Positions 8,641 through 18,007 of a DNA stretch of 64,000 nt are shown piece by piece. The first letter of the stretch is position 1; the number at the start of each line of letters is the position of its first letter. The stretch lies in the NCBI GenBank assembly GCA_963843535.1, contig CAWJKU010000002.1, positions 310,001 to 374,000 on the forward strand, written 5' to 3'. The notes under the pieces are model-generated. The model saw only the letters and a list, made by a program, of their open reading frames with translations. It had not been told where the DNA came from and searched no databases. The stretch comes from CAVUNY01 sp963843535. GTDB taxonomy: Bacteria > Chloroflexota > Anaerolineae > Anaerolineales > Anaerolineaceae. Made by a program: the position numbers and the translations under genes.

Positions 8641-9225
8641 ATGGAACAAAGAATTTTTCACGGAAAAATAACACCCTCAGATCTGGCCCAGAGTCTACTG
8701 GCACATTTTAACCGCGGAAATTTTCGCGTCCAGCAAATTGGCAGCGGTGAAAAAATCGCTGTTCAGGTAGCAACTTCTCAAGCAGCGATAACGGGAGGAA
8801 AAACCGCGCTCGTTATCAGTCTGCAAAAAGTGAATGATGGCGTCGCGGTGCAACTGGGTTCTCAAGCATGGGCAGGGGTGGCTGCCAGCCTGGGGTTAAG
8901 TGCCCTGGCTGCTTTGCGCAATCCGTGGTCAATAATTGATCGTTTAGACGATATTGCGCAGGATGTCGAATCTATCCAGCTGTCAGAAGAGGTTTGGAAA
9001 GTCATTGAGGGAACTGCTCGAGCTTTAGGAACGGGCTTTGAGCTTTCAGACCGGCTGCGAAGGACTGTCTGTGCCTTTTGCGGGGTGGCAAATCCAGTCG
9101 GCGAACCAAGCTGCGTAGCCTGTGGCGCGCCCTTAGGAGAAGTTCAACCCTCCACCTGTAAATATTGTGGTTTTGTCTCTCGCCTGAGTGAAAAGGTGTG
9201 CCCAAACTGCGGTAAACCTCTTTAA
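8641..9225 (+). CDS. Double zinc-ribbon domain protein of unknown function
   Basis: Protein of about 194 aa. Residues 1-115 form an uncharacterised domain with an alternating hydrophobic pattern and an Ala/Leu-rich hydrophobic stretch (WAGVAASLGLSALAAL). The C-terminus has two zinc-ribbon knuckle pairs: CAFCG with CVACG, then CKYCG with CPNCG. The reading frame is open from 8434, but the upstream part overlaps the SH3 gene's leader and looks non-coding, so ATG 8641 was chosen; it lacks a clear Shine-Dalgarno site and ATG 8578 is an alternative. It is convergent with zwf, 6 bases apart. No function is proposed. Confidence 0.72.
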   Translation: MEQRIFHGKITPSDLAQSLLAHFNRGNFRVQQIGSGEKIAVQVATSQAAITGGKTALVISLQKVNDGVAVQLGSQAWAGVAASLGLSALAALRNPWSIIDRLDDIAQDVESIQLSEEVWKVIEGTARALGTGFELSDRLRRTVCAFCGVANPVGEPSCVACGAPLGEVQPSTCKYCGFVSRLSEKVCPNCGKPL

Positions 9226-9231
9226 ATTTAT

Positions 9232-10722
9232 TTATCCCGAGTTGCGCCAGGCTCTTCCATTTCTGCTGATAAAATCATCCGCACCAGGCGGACCCCAGGT
9301 ACCTGCCTCATAAACAGGTAGATTTTTTACTGGAAAATCTTTCCAGGCATCCAGGATCTGGGTGGTATAGGACCATTGAGCGATCACCTCGTCGCTACGG
9401 GTGAACAAAGTTGCGTCGCCGCTCATGCAGTCCAATAACAACCGTTCATAGGCTTCTGGCGGTTCGCCATAGGTTGCTTCGTAATTAAAATCCATCGTGA
9501 CCGGTGAAATCTGGTTGATGGGTCCCGGTGATTTCACCCCGAATGTTAAAGTCATACCCTCATTGGGTTGAATGTTGATCACCAATACGTTCGGCGCATC
9601 CCCAGCCAGATTATGCCAGTTGAATAATGATAACGGAACCTGCTTAAATTGCAGGGCAATTTCCGTAACACGTGCTGGCAGTCGCTTGGCGGAACGCAGA
9701 AAAAAAGGTACGCCCGCCCAGCGCCAATTATCTACAAACAATCGCGCTGCGAGGTAGGTTTCGGTGGTGGAATTTATCGCAACGCCATTTTCATCCTTAT
9801 AACCAGGCACCCGTTTCTCACCTTCAAAACCCGACACATATTGCGCGCGATATGTGTTCGTGATGGCATCTTGCCCGCGCATTGGGCGCAACGCATGCAA
9901 TATTTTTACTTTCTCGTCCCGAACCGCATCCGCATTAAACGCGAAAGGCGCTTCCATCGCGGTTAAAGAAAGCAGTTGTAAAAGATGGTTTTGGAACATA
10001 TCCCTGATTACGCCGGTGTTCTCGTAATATCCGGCGCGAGTGCCTACCCCCACCGTTTCCGAGACAGTGATTTGCACATGATCGACGTACTGCCTGTTCC
10101 AAAGGGGATCAAAAATCCCGTTCGCAAATCTGAAAACTAATATATTCTGAACGGTCTCTTTTCCAAGATAATGGTCGATACGGTATATTTGATCTTCGCT
10201 AAATACCTGGTGGACTTCTCTCTCTAACAACTCCGCGGATTCCAGGTCAGTGCCATGCGGTTTTTCGATCACGATACGTGTCCAGCCATCACAATTTTTA
10301 ATGATGTCACTTTCACCAATATGCCTGATGATATTTATGTATTCATCCGGTGGAGTAGCCAGGTAATAAACGATATTACAAATTCCTAGCTTTGAAAACA
10401 TGGCAAGCAGGTTCTTATAACCATTCACATCATCAAATGTGGACCGGTTGTAATAAGCCTTATTAATCAATTGTTCTAGCACTTCTTGATTCACCGGTTT
10501 GCTCCGCGCAAACTCCTGTACGCCTTCTCGTAATGTCTCCCGTAAGAAATCGTCAGTCCAATCTCTGCGGGCAAAGCCGATAATATGAAAATCCTCAGGC
10601 AGCCTCCCGGATAACTGCAGTTCATACAGAGCCGGGATCAGTTTTCTTCTGGTTAAATCCCCGGTTACTCCAAATACGACAAATGCAGCCTTTCCTTCAA
10701 GAGGTTTTGACTCCTTATCCAT
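9232..10722 (-). CDS. zwf: Glucose-6-phosphate 1-dehydrogenase
   Basis: First enzyme of the oxidative pentose phosphate pathway, 496 aa, turning glucose 6-phosphate and NAD(P)+ into 6-phosphogluconolactone. The nucleotide-binding motif is VFGVTGDLTRRKLIPAL at the N-terminus and the active-site signature is RIDHYLGKETVQN (about residues 182-194), with the catalytic His and Lys intact. ATG 10722 has GGAG five bases upstream. It is divergent from prs over a 155-base spacer. Its pathway partner gnd lies at 22830-24245 in a different operon. No pgl gene was seen here. Confidence 0.96.
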   Translation of the reverse strand: MDKESKPLEGKAAFVVFGVTGDLTRRKLIPALYELQLSGRLPEDFHIIGFARRDWTDDFLRETLREGVQEFARSKPVNQEVLEQLINKAYYNRSTFDDVNGYKNLLAMFSKLGICNIVYYLATPPDEYINIIRHIGESDIIKNCDGWTRIVIEKPHGTDLESAELLEREVHQVFSEDQIYRIDHYLGKETVQNILVFRFANGIFDPLWNRQYVDHVQITVSETVGVGTRAGYYENTGVIRDMFQNHLLQLLSLTAMEAPFAFNADAVRDEKVKILHALRPMRGQDAITNTYRAQYVSGFEGEKRVPGYKDENGVAINSTTETYLAARLFVDNWRWAGVPFFLRSAKRLPARVTEIALQFKQVPLSLFNWHNLAGDAPNVLVINIQPNEGMTLTFGVKSPGPINQISPVTMDFNYEATYGEPPEAYERLLLDCMSGDATLFTRSDEVIAQWSYTTQILDAWKDFPVKNLPVYEAGTWGPPGADDFISRNGRAWRNSG

Positions 10723-10877
10723 TCGATCTCCTGGAAAAAAACAAGTTTGTAAGCTGAATCAACGTCATAACATGCGATGGTTAACGAGCGTCCCATAACC
10801 GCATATTTTCATCACTGGTAATTGATATAATTGTAATGTAAATTTCAATCCAGATAAGTTACCTTAAAGGATTAAAA

Positions 10878-11828
10878 ATGTCTGACCACCCCCTGAGGAT
10901 ATTTACGGGGTCGGCCCATCCTGCTCTTGCCAGCGAAATCGCCGATCTGCTCCAGGTTCCACTTGGAAAATCGACAACCCGCAGACTGCCGGATAGCGAA
11001 ATTCACGTTATGATCGACGAGGTCGTCCGCGGCCAGGACATATTCCTGATCCAACCCTGCAGCCTGCCAGTAAATGACAATCTTATTGAGCTGCTGCTCT
11101 ACATAGACGCATTCAGGCGCGCCAGTGTTCATTCGGTGACCGCGGTCATCCCATATTTTCCATACGCCCGCCAGGATCGGATGGCAAAAGGCAGAGAGGC
11201 CATCAGTGCACGCGTCGTTTCCAACCTGTTAGAAACACTGGGTTTGAACCGGGTAATATTCGTAGATATTCATAACCTGGCAATCCAGGGCTTCTTTAAT
11301 ATTCCTGTTGATCCTTTGAGTGCCATTTCGGTTCTTTGCAGCTATTTTCGCAAACCCGAATATGAAAATGCAGCCATTGTCAGCCCGGATGTGGGGCGAG
11401 CGGGATTAGCCGGAAAATATGCAGAAGTTCTGAATTTACCGCTGGTTGTCATGCATAAAAGACGAACCAGTTTTCAGGAAACGAAAACCACACATGTCGT
11501 GGGCGACATCATTGGCAGGCGGCCAATCATCGTCGATGATATCATTGCCAGCGGAAGTGTCCTTCGCCAGATTGACGCGCTTTATGCCCAGGGGGCTCAA
11601 GGCAAAGCAATTTTTTCCATCACCCACCCTGTTTTATTGCCATCTGCAATTGAATATCTTGATAAAGAAGATTTAATCGAGAAGCTGGTGGTGACGAATA
11701 CCATTCCGATCACACCTGACCAGATGCACCCTAAGATAGAAGTGGTATCGATCGCCCCTCTGCTGGCAAATATCATCCACCGCATCCACCAGGGCTCCAG
11801 TATTTCCGATTTGTTGGTAATCAGGTGA
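10878..11828 (+). CDS. prs: Ribose-phosphate pyrophosphokinase
   Basis: Makes PRPP from ribose 5-phosphate and ATP for nucleotide, histidine and tryptophan synthesis; 316 aa, the usual length. Family motifs are FTGSAHPALASEIAD at the N-terminus, PYFPYARQDRM with the ATP-binding region, VDIHNLAIQGFF, and the PRPP loop IIVDDIIASGSVL. The PRPP loop differs from the common DDMIDTGGT form: Ser replaces the second Thr and one Gly. This suggests a divergent subgroup, but the DD pair is kept. ATG 10878 is preceded by AAAGGA. A TATAAT at 10826-10831 is a possible -10 box, though no good -35 lies upstream. Confidence 0.93.
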   Translation: MSDHPLRIFTGSAHPALASEIADLLQVPLGKSTTRRLPDSEIHVMIDEVVRGQDIFLIQPCSLPVNDNLIELLLYIDAFRRASVHSVTAVIPYFPYARQDRMAKGREAISARVVSNLLETLGLNRVIFVDIHNLAIQGFFNIPVDPLSAISVLCSYFRKPEYENAAIVSPDVGRAGLAGKYAEVLNLPLVVMHKRRTSFQETKTTHVVGDIIGRRPIIVDDIIASGSVLRQIDALYAQGAQGKAIFSITHPVLLPSAIEYLDKEDLIEKLVVTNTIPITPDQMHPKIEVVSIAPLLANIIHRIHQGSSISDLLVIR

Positions 11829-11973
11829 ATTTCTAGAAGTGTCAGATTACGCTTCTCATCCCCCACGATAATCACCCGGTAATTTAACTAAGATCGAGCG
11901 CGGATCATGTATAATGAACAAATCATTCATTAATCATATTCTCATTTTATGAATATCCATAAAGGATTCTGGA

Positions 11974-12813
11974 ATGGTCAAAATCATCGCTGATACCTTA
12001 TCCTGTATTTCAGTAGACGAAGCCAGGCAGTTAGGACTGGCGTACATCCCGCAAATCATTGAATTTGACGGGCAGTCATACCGGGATGACACTGAAATGG
12101 ACAGTTCCACGTTTTTAAAAAGACTGCGCACATCTACCGTTCTTCCGAAGACCGCAGCTCCTCCTCCGGCCTTGTATACGCCCTATTACCGGGAATATTC
12201 ACACCAAGGACATTCAATTCTGGTTATCGCCCCAACCGGAAAAATGAGCGGTACAGTTCGCGGCGCAGAAGTTGCTGCCCAAGATTTTCCAGACGCCGAT
12301 ATTCGCGTTATCGATACTAACTCGATTGGTGCTGGACTGGGGGTGATGGTAAGAGCGGCCGTTGAATGGGCTAATCAAGGATTGGATGCAGATACCATCC
12401 AGGCCAAAGTGATGGAAATGGCCAAACGCGAAAAGATTTTCTTTATGGTCGATACCCTTGAATTTCTTCAAAGAGGTGGGCGCATCGGAAAAGCCCAGGC
12501 ATTGGTCGGAAGTCTGCTTCAGTTAAAACCGATTCTTACATTGAATGATGGCGTGACAGAAGCAGCTGAAAATCAACGGACTAAGCGCAGGGCTATGGCC
12601 AGAATTGTAGAATTGGTCGTGGAGAGCTGTCCCAAGGGAAGTGAAGGCCACTTGAGTTTGATGCACGGAGATGCTCTGGACGATATTAATAATCTCGGCG
12701 AAGAATTAAAGCAGGCATTAGGAATTTCTGATATTCCTGTCTTTTTTGTCCCTCCCGCCATTCTTGTTCACGGTGGGCCGGGAATCCTAGGGGTGAGCTT
12801 CTTCCAGAAGTAA
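11974..12813 (+). CDS. DegV family fatty-acid-binding protein
   Basis: DegV/FakB-like protein, 279 aa. The family binds single fatty acids in a pocket between two alpha/beta domains; in Firmicutes, FakB presents the fatty acid to the kinase FakA. Visible motifs are IIADTLSCIS at the N-terminus (usually DSxxDL), the fatty-acid carboxylate loop APTGKMSGT, and FLQRGGRIGKAQALVG, the most conserved block. No fakA homologue is adjacent. ATG 11974 has AAAGGA about 7 bases upstream; a TATAAT at 11910-11915 may be the -10 box. It converges on the monooxygenase gene with 17 bases between stops. Confidence 0.92.
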   Translation: MVKIIADTLSCISVDEARQLGLAYIPQIIEFDGQSYRDDTEMDSSTFLKRLRTSTVLPKTAAPPPALYTPYYREYSHQGHSILVIAPTGKMSGTVRGAEVAAQDFPDADIRVIDTNSIGAGLGVMVRAAVEWANQGLDADTIQAKVMEMAKREKIFFMVDTLEFLQRGGRIGKAQALVGSLLQLKPILTLNDGVTEAAENQRTKRRAMARIVELVVESCPKGSEGHLSLMHGDALDDINNLGEELKQALGISDIPVFFVPPAILVHGGPGILGVSFFQK

Positions 12814-12830
12814 GCGCTTATTCGAAAAAC

Positions 12831-13142
12831 CTATTTATGCCAGCTTGTGTCCTTTGGGAATAAGTTGGCATATTTTAATCCTATCCGCGTTTCAGCCATC
12901 CAATTGGTAACCGTGTCACGCCACACCTGGTAATGCTTCGTCTCACGGTGTTTCGCGTGATCTTCCGCAGCCTTGTACACCTCATAAAGAGTAAACCGGT
13001 TAGGGTCTTCGGCTTGATTTAATACATCAAAACGAACAACCCCTGGTTCCAGGATGCTGTTCTTTGCATTCTCAAGGGTTGCAGCGATAAATGCCTCTCG
13101 AAACTCAGGCTTAACGTGGATGTGAACGAGTAAAATATGCAT
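12831..13142 (-). CDS. LsrG/YgiN-like antibiotic biosynthesis monooxygenase domain protein
   Basis: Small single-domain ABM-fold protein, 103 aa. The pattern MHILLVHIHVKPE, then EPGVVRFDVL, FTLYEVYKAAEDHAKHRETKHY, closely follows LsrG, which processes phospho-AI-2, and the related quinol monooxygenase YgiN. No lsr transporter or kinase is nearby, so an AI-2 role is not supported by context. ATG 13142 was chosen because GGAG lies 6 bases upstream; an upstream TTG would absorb that site. Proteins of this fold act as dimers. The substrate is unknown. Confidence 0.83.
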   Translation of the reverse strand: MHILLVHIHVKPEFREAFIAATLENAKNSILEPGVVRFDVLNQAEDPNRFTLYEVYKAAEDHAKHRETKHYQVWRDTVTNWMAETRIGLKYANLFPKDTSWHK

Positions 13143-13210
13143 ATGTTTCTCCAACAGGTAGTTTTCTTTATTGTATACCTTCTAGGATTTCTTGCCTCAC
13201 CATAAAGCCT

Positions 13211-13897
13211 ATGATTGACCAATTCCATCTGGAAATAATTCATGCCGATGAGGCCTTAATTGCGGTAAACAAACCTGCTGGACTATTATCTATTCAGGAT
13301 GGGTACAATCGCTCTATGCCCCATCTGGCATTTTGCCTGGCAAAGGGATTTGGAAAAGTATGGATCGTCCATCGTCTGGATCGTGAAACCAGCGGGGTCA
13401 TCGTCGTCGCCCGTACCTTGTTCGCCCATCGTGAACTCAACCTGCAATTCGAACATCGCCGCGTTCAGAAAACATACCACGCTTTAATCGTAGGGATCCC
13501 GGAATGGGATTTTATTGAGGTCGACACCCCTCTGCGGGTAAATGGAGACAGAAATCACCGCACTGTCATATCTCCATCAGCTGGCAAACCGGCGAAGACA
13601 TCTTTTCGAGTGATCTGCCGTTTAACAAACGGATGTTTGGTCGAGGCCCACCCTCAAACTGGCTACACCCATCAGATTCGTGCCCATCTCTCAAGTCTTG
13701 GGTTCCCAATCCTCGGCGATAACCTTTACCATAATCGGAAGTATGAAAATAGTCAGGCGAAGTTGATCTCACCAGGCTTACGAACGTACCTGCATGCACG
13801 CTCGATCTCATTCATCCATCCAATTTCAAATAAATCGATCACATTTGTAGCAACATATCCTGAGGATTTTCAGACAGCGCTCCAATCATTGCAATAA
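13211..13897 (+). CDS. RluA-family pseudouridine synthase
   Basis: RNA uridine isomerase of the RluA/RsuA superfamily, 228 aa. The catalytic Asp is in VHRLDRETSGVIVVA (HRLD motif), followed by KTYHALIVG and the C-terminal HPQTGYTHQIRAHLSSLGFPILGDNLY block. There is no N-terminal S4 domain, so it is the short RluA/TruC-like form. ATG 13211 gives the expected family N-terminus (IHADEALIAVNKPAGLLS). It ends at a strong hairpin shared with hppA. The target position in rRNA or tRNA cannot be decided from the sequence. Confidence 0.92.
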   Translation: MIDQFHLEIIHADEALIAVNKPAGLLSIQDGYNRSMPHLAFCLAKGFGKVWIVHRLDRETSGVIVVARTLFAHRELNLQFEHRRVQKTYHALIVGIPEWDFIEVDTPLRVNGDRNHRTVISPSAGKPAKTSFRVICRLTNGCLVEAHPQTGYTHQIRAHLSSLGFPILGDNLYHNRKYENSQAKLISPGLRTYLHARSISFIHPISNKSITFVATYPEDFQTALQSLQ

Positions 13898-13900
13898 AAT

Positions 13901-13936
13901 AACAACCGGGCGAGATGATCTCACCCGGTTGTTTTT
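13901..13936. terminator. Bidirectional terminator between rluA-type gene and hppA
   Basis: Stem AACAACCGGG/CCCGGTTGTT extended inward by GAGA/TCTC across one mismatch, three-base loop, followed by T5 on the plus strand and by A/T-rich sequence on the minus side. It separates two convergent genes. Confidence 0.93.
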
Positions 13937-13954
13937 ACCAACTATCTAAACTTG

Positions 13955-16301
13955 CTACTTCTTTTCAGTAGCAGATTTCAAATTGTCTTCGGCCGATGCC
14001 AATTCTGGAACAGGCTTGGAACTGGTGTAGATTGCCCAGACCATGGCTGCCATCAATACGACGGCAACCACCCACACCACCGGATCGGAAGGCTTGGTTG
14101 TCACTATGATCGGTGCAGCCAGCAAGCTGACCAGGTTCACAACCTTGATCATCGGGTTCAATGCCGGACCTGCCGTATCTTTCAACGGGTCGCCCACTGT
14201 GTCACCCACAACACCGGCCTTATGCCGTTCAGATCCCTTGCCGGTATTAGCCGCCAGATTCCGTGGTTCATCCTCAATCATCTTCTTGGCATTATCCCAG
14301 GCGCCGCCCGCGTTCGCCATGAACACAGCCAGCAGCTGTCCGCTGAGGATAACACCTGCCAAGAAACCACCGAGGGCTTCTACTTGCAAAACCAGGCCAA
14401 CAAACAGCGGCATTACCACAGCAATAACCGCCAGGGGGATCAATTCTTTTTGAGCGCTGGCAGTCGAGATCGCTACCACGCGGGCATAATCCGGTTTTAC
14501 TTTACCTTCCATGATCCCTGGAACGCGGAACTGTGCCCGCACTTCTTCAACAATCTGGCCAGCAGCGCGGGAGACCGCCCGAATGGATAACGAGCTGACC
14601 AACCAGGGCAAGGCGCCGCCCAACAAGAAACCAACAAACACCTTCGTATCAGAAATACGGATGGCATTGATGATATCTTTCGCGGCAAACCCTAGAGATT
14701 CTTGTACCTTAGCGACATCCGTCAAATAAGAAGAGAACAAGCTGACTGCTGCGATCACCGCTGATGCAATTGCCACACCTTTGGTAATGGCTTTAGTTGT
14801 GTTACCTACAGCATCCAGGTCAGCCATAATCTGGCGGGCTTTCAAGGTCTCCGAGTCAGTCTGGTCGTGCCACGCCATTTCGGCGATACCATTGGCATTA
14901 TCAGAAATTGGACCATATGAATCCATCGCGACATTATTGCCAGTATGGCTGAGCATGCCAATACCGATCATCGCCACTGCGTACAAAACGTACACGGGAT
15001 TCGCTTCGCCACCGTACAAGATCAACGCACCGATGAATGAAATAACAATCACCACCAGCGCCCAAACACTCGATTCCATACCCACCGATAGGCCGGTCAA
15101 AATCGTTGTGGCTGGACCAGTCTTGGTCGCGCGCACAATATCTTTGACAGGAGCATTCTTGGTGGAAGTAAAGTAAGAAGTTAGCGGATTGAATGCAACT
15201 GCCAGGCCAACACCGACGGTGGTCAGCATACCTAAACGCCAATCGCCTGCGTACACAATCGCCACCACAAAAGCCCAGAAGATGGTGTTAACACTCGAGA
15301 CTTCATAAGAGCGGAACATCGATTCTTCCGCATCATGTGCCCGCAGAAACTTCAGCGGGAATTTTTCCCAAATCGGAACCGTAAAAGTTCCCAGGATCGA
15401 GCTTATAACACCAATACCGCGAATGATCAACGGATAAACGATCCATTTCAGGCTGCCATCTACCTCGAGTAAGGCCAGCCCTAAAATTAATGCTGAGACT
15501 ATCGTAACTTCATAACTCTCAAAAATATCTGCTGCCATACCGGCACAGTCGCCAACATTATCACCCACCAGGTCAGCAATTACAGCCGCATTGCGAGGAT
15601 CGTCTTCAGGAATATCTTTTTCGACCTTTCCCACCAGGTCAGCACCCACATCAGCCGCTTTCGTAAAAATACCGCCGCCCACGCGCATGAATAAAGCTAA
15701 AAGGGTGCCCCCAAAGCCAAATCCGAGCAGTGCATCAGGCGCTGCTTTACCAAAAATGATAAAGATCGTCGTTCCACCCAACAAGCCCAAGCCGTCGGTC
15801 AGCATCCCGGTTACAGTACCAGAATAGTATGCGATGGAAAGAGACTTCGTTGAATGCACGGCGCGAAGCAGAGGCAGCCCGTACATTGGCTTGAATCGCC
15901 ATCCGCATACCCAATTGGCCGACAAGCAGCGAGAAGGTTGCCCCCATGATAAAGGCTACCATACGGCCAAAGGCCATAATGATCTGTGCCGATTGGCCAA
16001 ATTCGTCAAAAGATTCCTTCGACGGCTTGACAACATAAATGCTCAAAAATAGAGCAATTGCCAAAAGAATAATGGCTGGAAGAATGGTTCGCAATTGCTG
16101 TGATAGATAACTGTCCGCCCCAATCCGGATTGCATCCCATACTTCTTGCATTTTCTTGGTGCCCTTATCCTTCTTCAGGACTGAGCCTCGTAGCAACCAG
16201 GCGTATATAAGACTGATAAATGCTACCACCAAGACCAGTAGAATTGCAATTTGTTCAAAGCTGACTAATCCATGCCTTGAACTCAAGCCAAAGATGTCCA
16301 T
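13955..16301 (-). pseudogene. hppA: Membrane-bound proton-translocating pyrophosphatase, interrupted by a frameshift
   Basis: Integral membrane pyrophosphatase that couples PPi hydrolysis to proton export; about 782 codons. The part from ATG 16301 (good GGAGGAAGGG site) reads to about residue 152 (ASASRRAFNE), then the frame shifts near 15842; the remainder (SLSIAYYSGTVTGMLTDG onward) continues in another frame to 13955. The catalytic blocks DVGADLVGKVEKDIPEDDPRN and DNVGDCAGMAADIFESYEVT and the C-terminal GDTVGDPLKDTAGPALNP are intact. GNTTKAITKG carries Lys and Thr at the positions that mark K+-independent H+-PPases. The total, 2347 bases, is one over a multiple of three. It may be a sequencing error, a true pseudogene or a programmed shift. 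Confidence 0.9.
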
Positions 16302-16346
16302 TTCCCTTCCTCCAAAATATGTGAAAATTTGGGCACAATAGACCTC

Positions 16347-16376
16347 ATTGTACATCAAGGCAAAATAAAATGTCAA
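16347..16376 (-). promoter_or_regulatory. Sigma-70-type promoter for hppA
   Basis: On the minus strand TTGACA (16371-16376), an 18-base spacer, and TACAAT (16347-16352), about 46 bases upstream of the hppA start at 16301. A near-consensus match in the right place and direction. Confidence 0.72.
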
Positions 16377-16421
16377 TTGTATAAACATACATTAGTAATA
16401 AATTAGAATACGAATAAGTTA

Positions 16422-16450
16422 TTGACATTTGTCACTTGATTCTGTATAGT
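16422..16450 (+). promoter_or_regulatory. Sigma-70-type promoter P1 upstream of sigma factor gene
   Basis: TTGACA at 16422-16427, exactly 17 bases, then TATAGT at 16445-16450. Eleven of twelve consensus bases match. The leader to the sigma factor start would be about 210 bases and includes the hairpin at 16498-16519 and promoter P2. Confidence 0.75.
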
Positions 16451-16497
16451 GTTATTCGGCATTTTTCTATCAACAACAGACAGAAATTTTAATGTCG

Positions 16498-16519
16498 GGG
16501 CGGAATAACTATTCCGCCC
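16498..16519 (+). promoter_or_regulatory. Leader hairpin between promoters P1 and P2
   Basis: Near-perfect dyad GGGCGGAAT-AACT-ATTCCGCCC followed by TTTATAT. It lies about 40 bases downstream of the predicted P1 start and upstream of P2. Since the flanking genes are divergent, it does not end either one. It could be an attenuator of the P1 transcript or a protein-binding site; the short T-run makes a full terminator doubtful. Confidence 0.55.
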
Positions 16520-16575
16520 TTTATATGCTCAAATAATGGTGATTTTTTTCACAGAAATATGGGGTACACAAGGTA

Positions 16576-16604
16576 TTGATTTTTACCACAAAAATGTGTA
16601 TCCT
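16576..16604 (+). promoter_or_regulatory. Sigma-70-type promoter P2 upstream of sigma factor gene
   Basis: TTGATT at 16576-16581, 17-base spacer, TATCCT at 16599-16604, placing the start near 16611 and a leader of about 60 bases. With P1 and the hairpin it accounts for the 368-base gene-free stretch 16302-16669. Confidence 0.62.
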
Positions 16605-16669
16605 GAATTAATGTTTGCTGTTAGAGTGAATTATTTATAACCTTTGTATAAGGATGTTAACACGAACGA

Positions 16670-17890
16670 ATGATGGATGATGCTTTGATTAATGTCGTAG
16701 ATGAAGATGAGGAATATCCAGCGATTGCTCGCCTGATTGAATTAGGCCGGCAAAAGACTTATGTCACCATTGACGACATCCTTCATTTCTTTCCAGAAGC
16801 TGAACAGGATGTCGAACAATTAGAGGAGGCATTTGCCGCGTTAATGAGCGCAGGCATTCCTTATGTAGAAGACTCGTCCCAAGAAGAGCCGTCTGAAGAA
16901 GATTTATCACTGGGCAGTGAGGATGATGAAGAAGCGGATGAACGAGATCAGGGTATCTCGATCGATGATCTGGCAAATATAGATACCGACGACACGATTG
17001 GTCTTTACCTGAAAGAAGTCAGCCGGGTTCCATTGCTCACAGCCGAAGAAGAAGTAGAGCTTGCGCAACGGATAGAACGCGGCCGTATGGCGCGCGAAGA
17101 ATTAGCTCGCAGCAATGTCAGCAGCCGCCGCAGACAAGACTTACGCCGGTTGATTGAGGATGGTTGGGGCGCGCGCGAACATCTAATCACCGCCAATTCT
17201 CGGCTGGTCATCAGCGTGGCGAAAAAATATATGGGACGCGGTGTTCCTTTTCTGGATCTGATTCAGGAGGGAAATATCGGTTTGATCCGCGCAACCAAGA
17301 AATTTGATTATCGCCGCGGGCATAAATTCAGCACTTACGCCACGTGGTGGATTCGACAGGCAGTCACCCGGGCTATCGCCGATCAAGGACGGACAATCCG
17401 CGTCCCTGTTCATATGGGCGATCAAATTAACAAACTGCTGCGTGTTCAGCACCAGCTCACTCAGCGTCTCGGGCGCGAACCCACCGTGGAGGAATTGGCC
17501 GTTGCATTGGACGTTCCACCCAAAAAAGTGGAGAATATGATCCAGGTTGCCCGGCGCCCACTTTCATTGGAAACCCCTACCGATGACGAAGAGGATTCGG
17601 TTTTGGGAGATTTCATTGAAGATGAAGAGGCTCCCCCGCCGGATGATACTGCCACCTATAATCTGCTGCGTGAACATCTTGAGGATGTTTTAAATTCTTT
17701 GCCGCCTCGAGAGGTACGCATCCTCCAGCTGCGTTACGGTTTATTGGATGGACAGGCCTATACCCTTGAGGAAGTTGGCCGCAAAATGGGGGTTACGCGT
17801 GAACGCGTCCGCCAGATCGAAGCTCAAGCCTTAAGCAGACTGCGTCATCCGTCAATCCGCCGCAAGCTGCGCGATTACTTAGGCGACTGA
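16670..17890 (+). CDS. rpoD: Primary RNA polymerase sigma factor (RpoD/SigA)
   Basis: Housekeeping-type sigma-70 factor, 406 aa. An acidic N-terminal region 1.1-like part (residues 1-105) leads to region 1.2 (TIGLYLKEVSRVPLLTAEEE), region 2 (KYMGRGVPFLDLIQEGNIGLIRA and FSTYATWWIRQAVTRAIADQ for regions 2.1-2.4), region 3 (RTIRVPVHM onward) and region 4.2 with the helix-turn-helix (TLEEVGRKMGVTRERVRQIE). The long non-conserved insert of proteobacterial RpoD is absent. ATG 16670 or 16673 may start; an AAGGATG site lies somewhat far upstream. Two canonical promoters precede it and a strong terminator follows. Chloroflexi often carry several such factors, so primary status is likely, not certain. 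Confidence 0.93.
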   Translation: MMDDALINVVDEDEEYPAIARLIELGRQKTYVTIDDILHFFPEAEQDVEQLEEAFAALMSAGIPYVEDSSQEEPSEEDLSLGSEDDEEADERDQGISIDDLANIDTDDTIGLYLKEVSRVPLLTAEEEVELAQRIERGRMAREELARSNVSSRRRQDLRRLIEDGWGAREHLITANSRLVISVAKKYMGRGVPFLDLIQEGNIGLIRATKKFDYRRGHKFSTYATWWIRQAVTRAIADQGRTIRVPVHMGDQINKLLRVQHQLTQRLGREPTVEELAVALDVPPKKVENMIQVARRPLSLETPTDDEEDSVLGDFIEDEEAPPPDDTATYNLLREHLEDVLNSLPPREVRILQLRYGLLDGQAYTLEEVGRKMGVTRERVRQIEAQALSRLRHPSIRRKLRDYLGD

Positions 17891-17901
17891 TTAAAACCTT
17901 A

Positions 17902-17937
17902 CACCGTGCGAATGAACACCTCGCACGGTGGTTTTTT
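17902..17937 (+). terminator. Rho-independent terminator after sigma factor gene
   Basis: Stem CACCGTGCGA (17902-17911) with TCGCACGGTG (17921-17930), 9-base loop, then G and T6. It lies 11 bases after the sigma factor stop and separates it from the TPR gene. Confidence 0.93.
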
Positions 17938-18007
17938 AAATAACCACAGCGGCATCACTTGCGCAATATAAAAGATTGTTGCATACTAAAGGTGGGAGAC
18001 AGTAAAA

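Noticed and set aside
13952..14590. A 212-codon plus-strand frame opposite hppA
   Set aside because: Composition reflects the antisense of hydrophobic helices; the minus-strand pyrophosphatase has all family motifs there.
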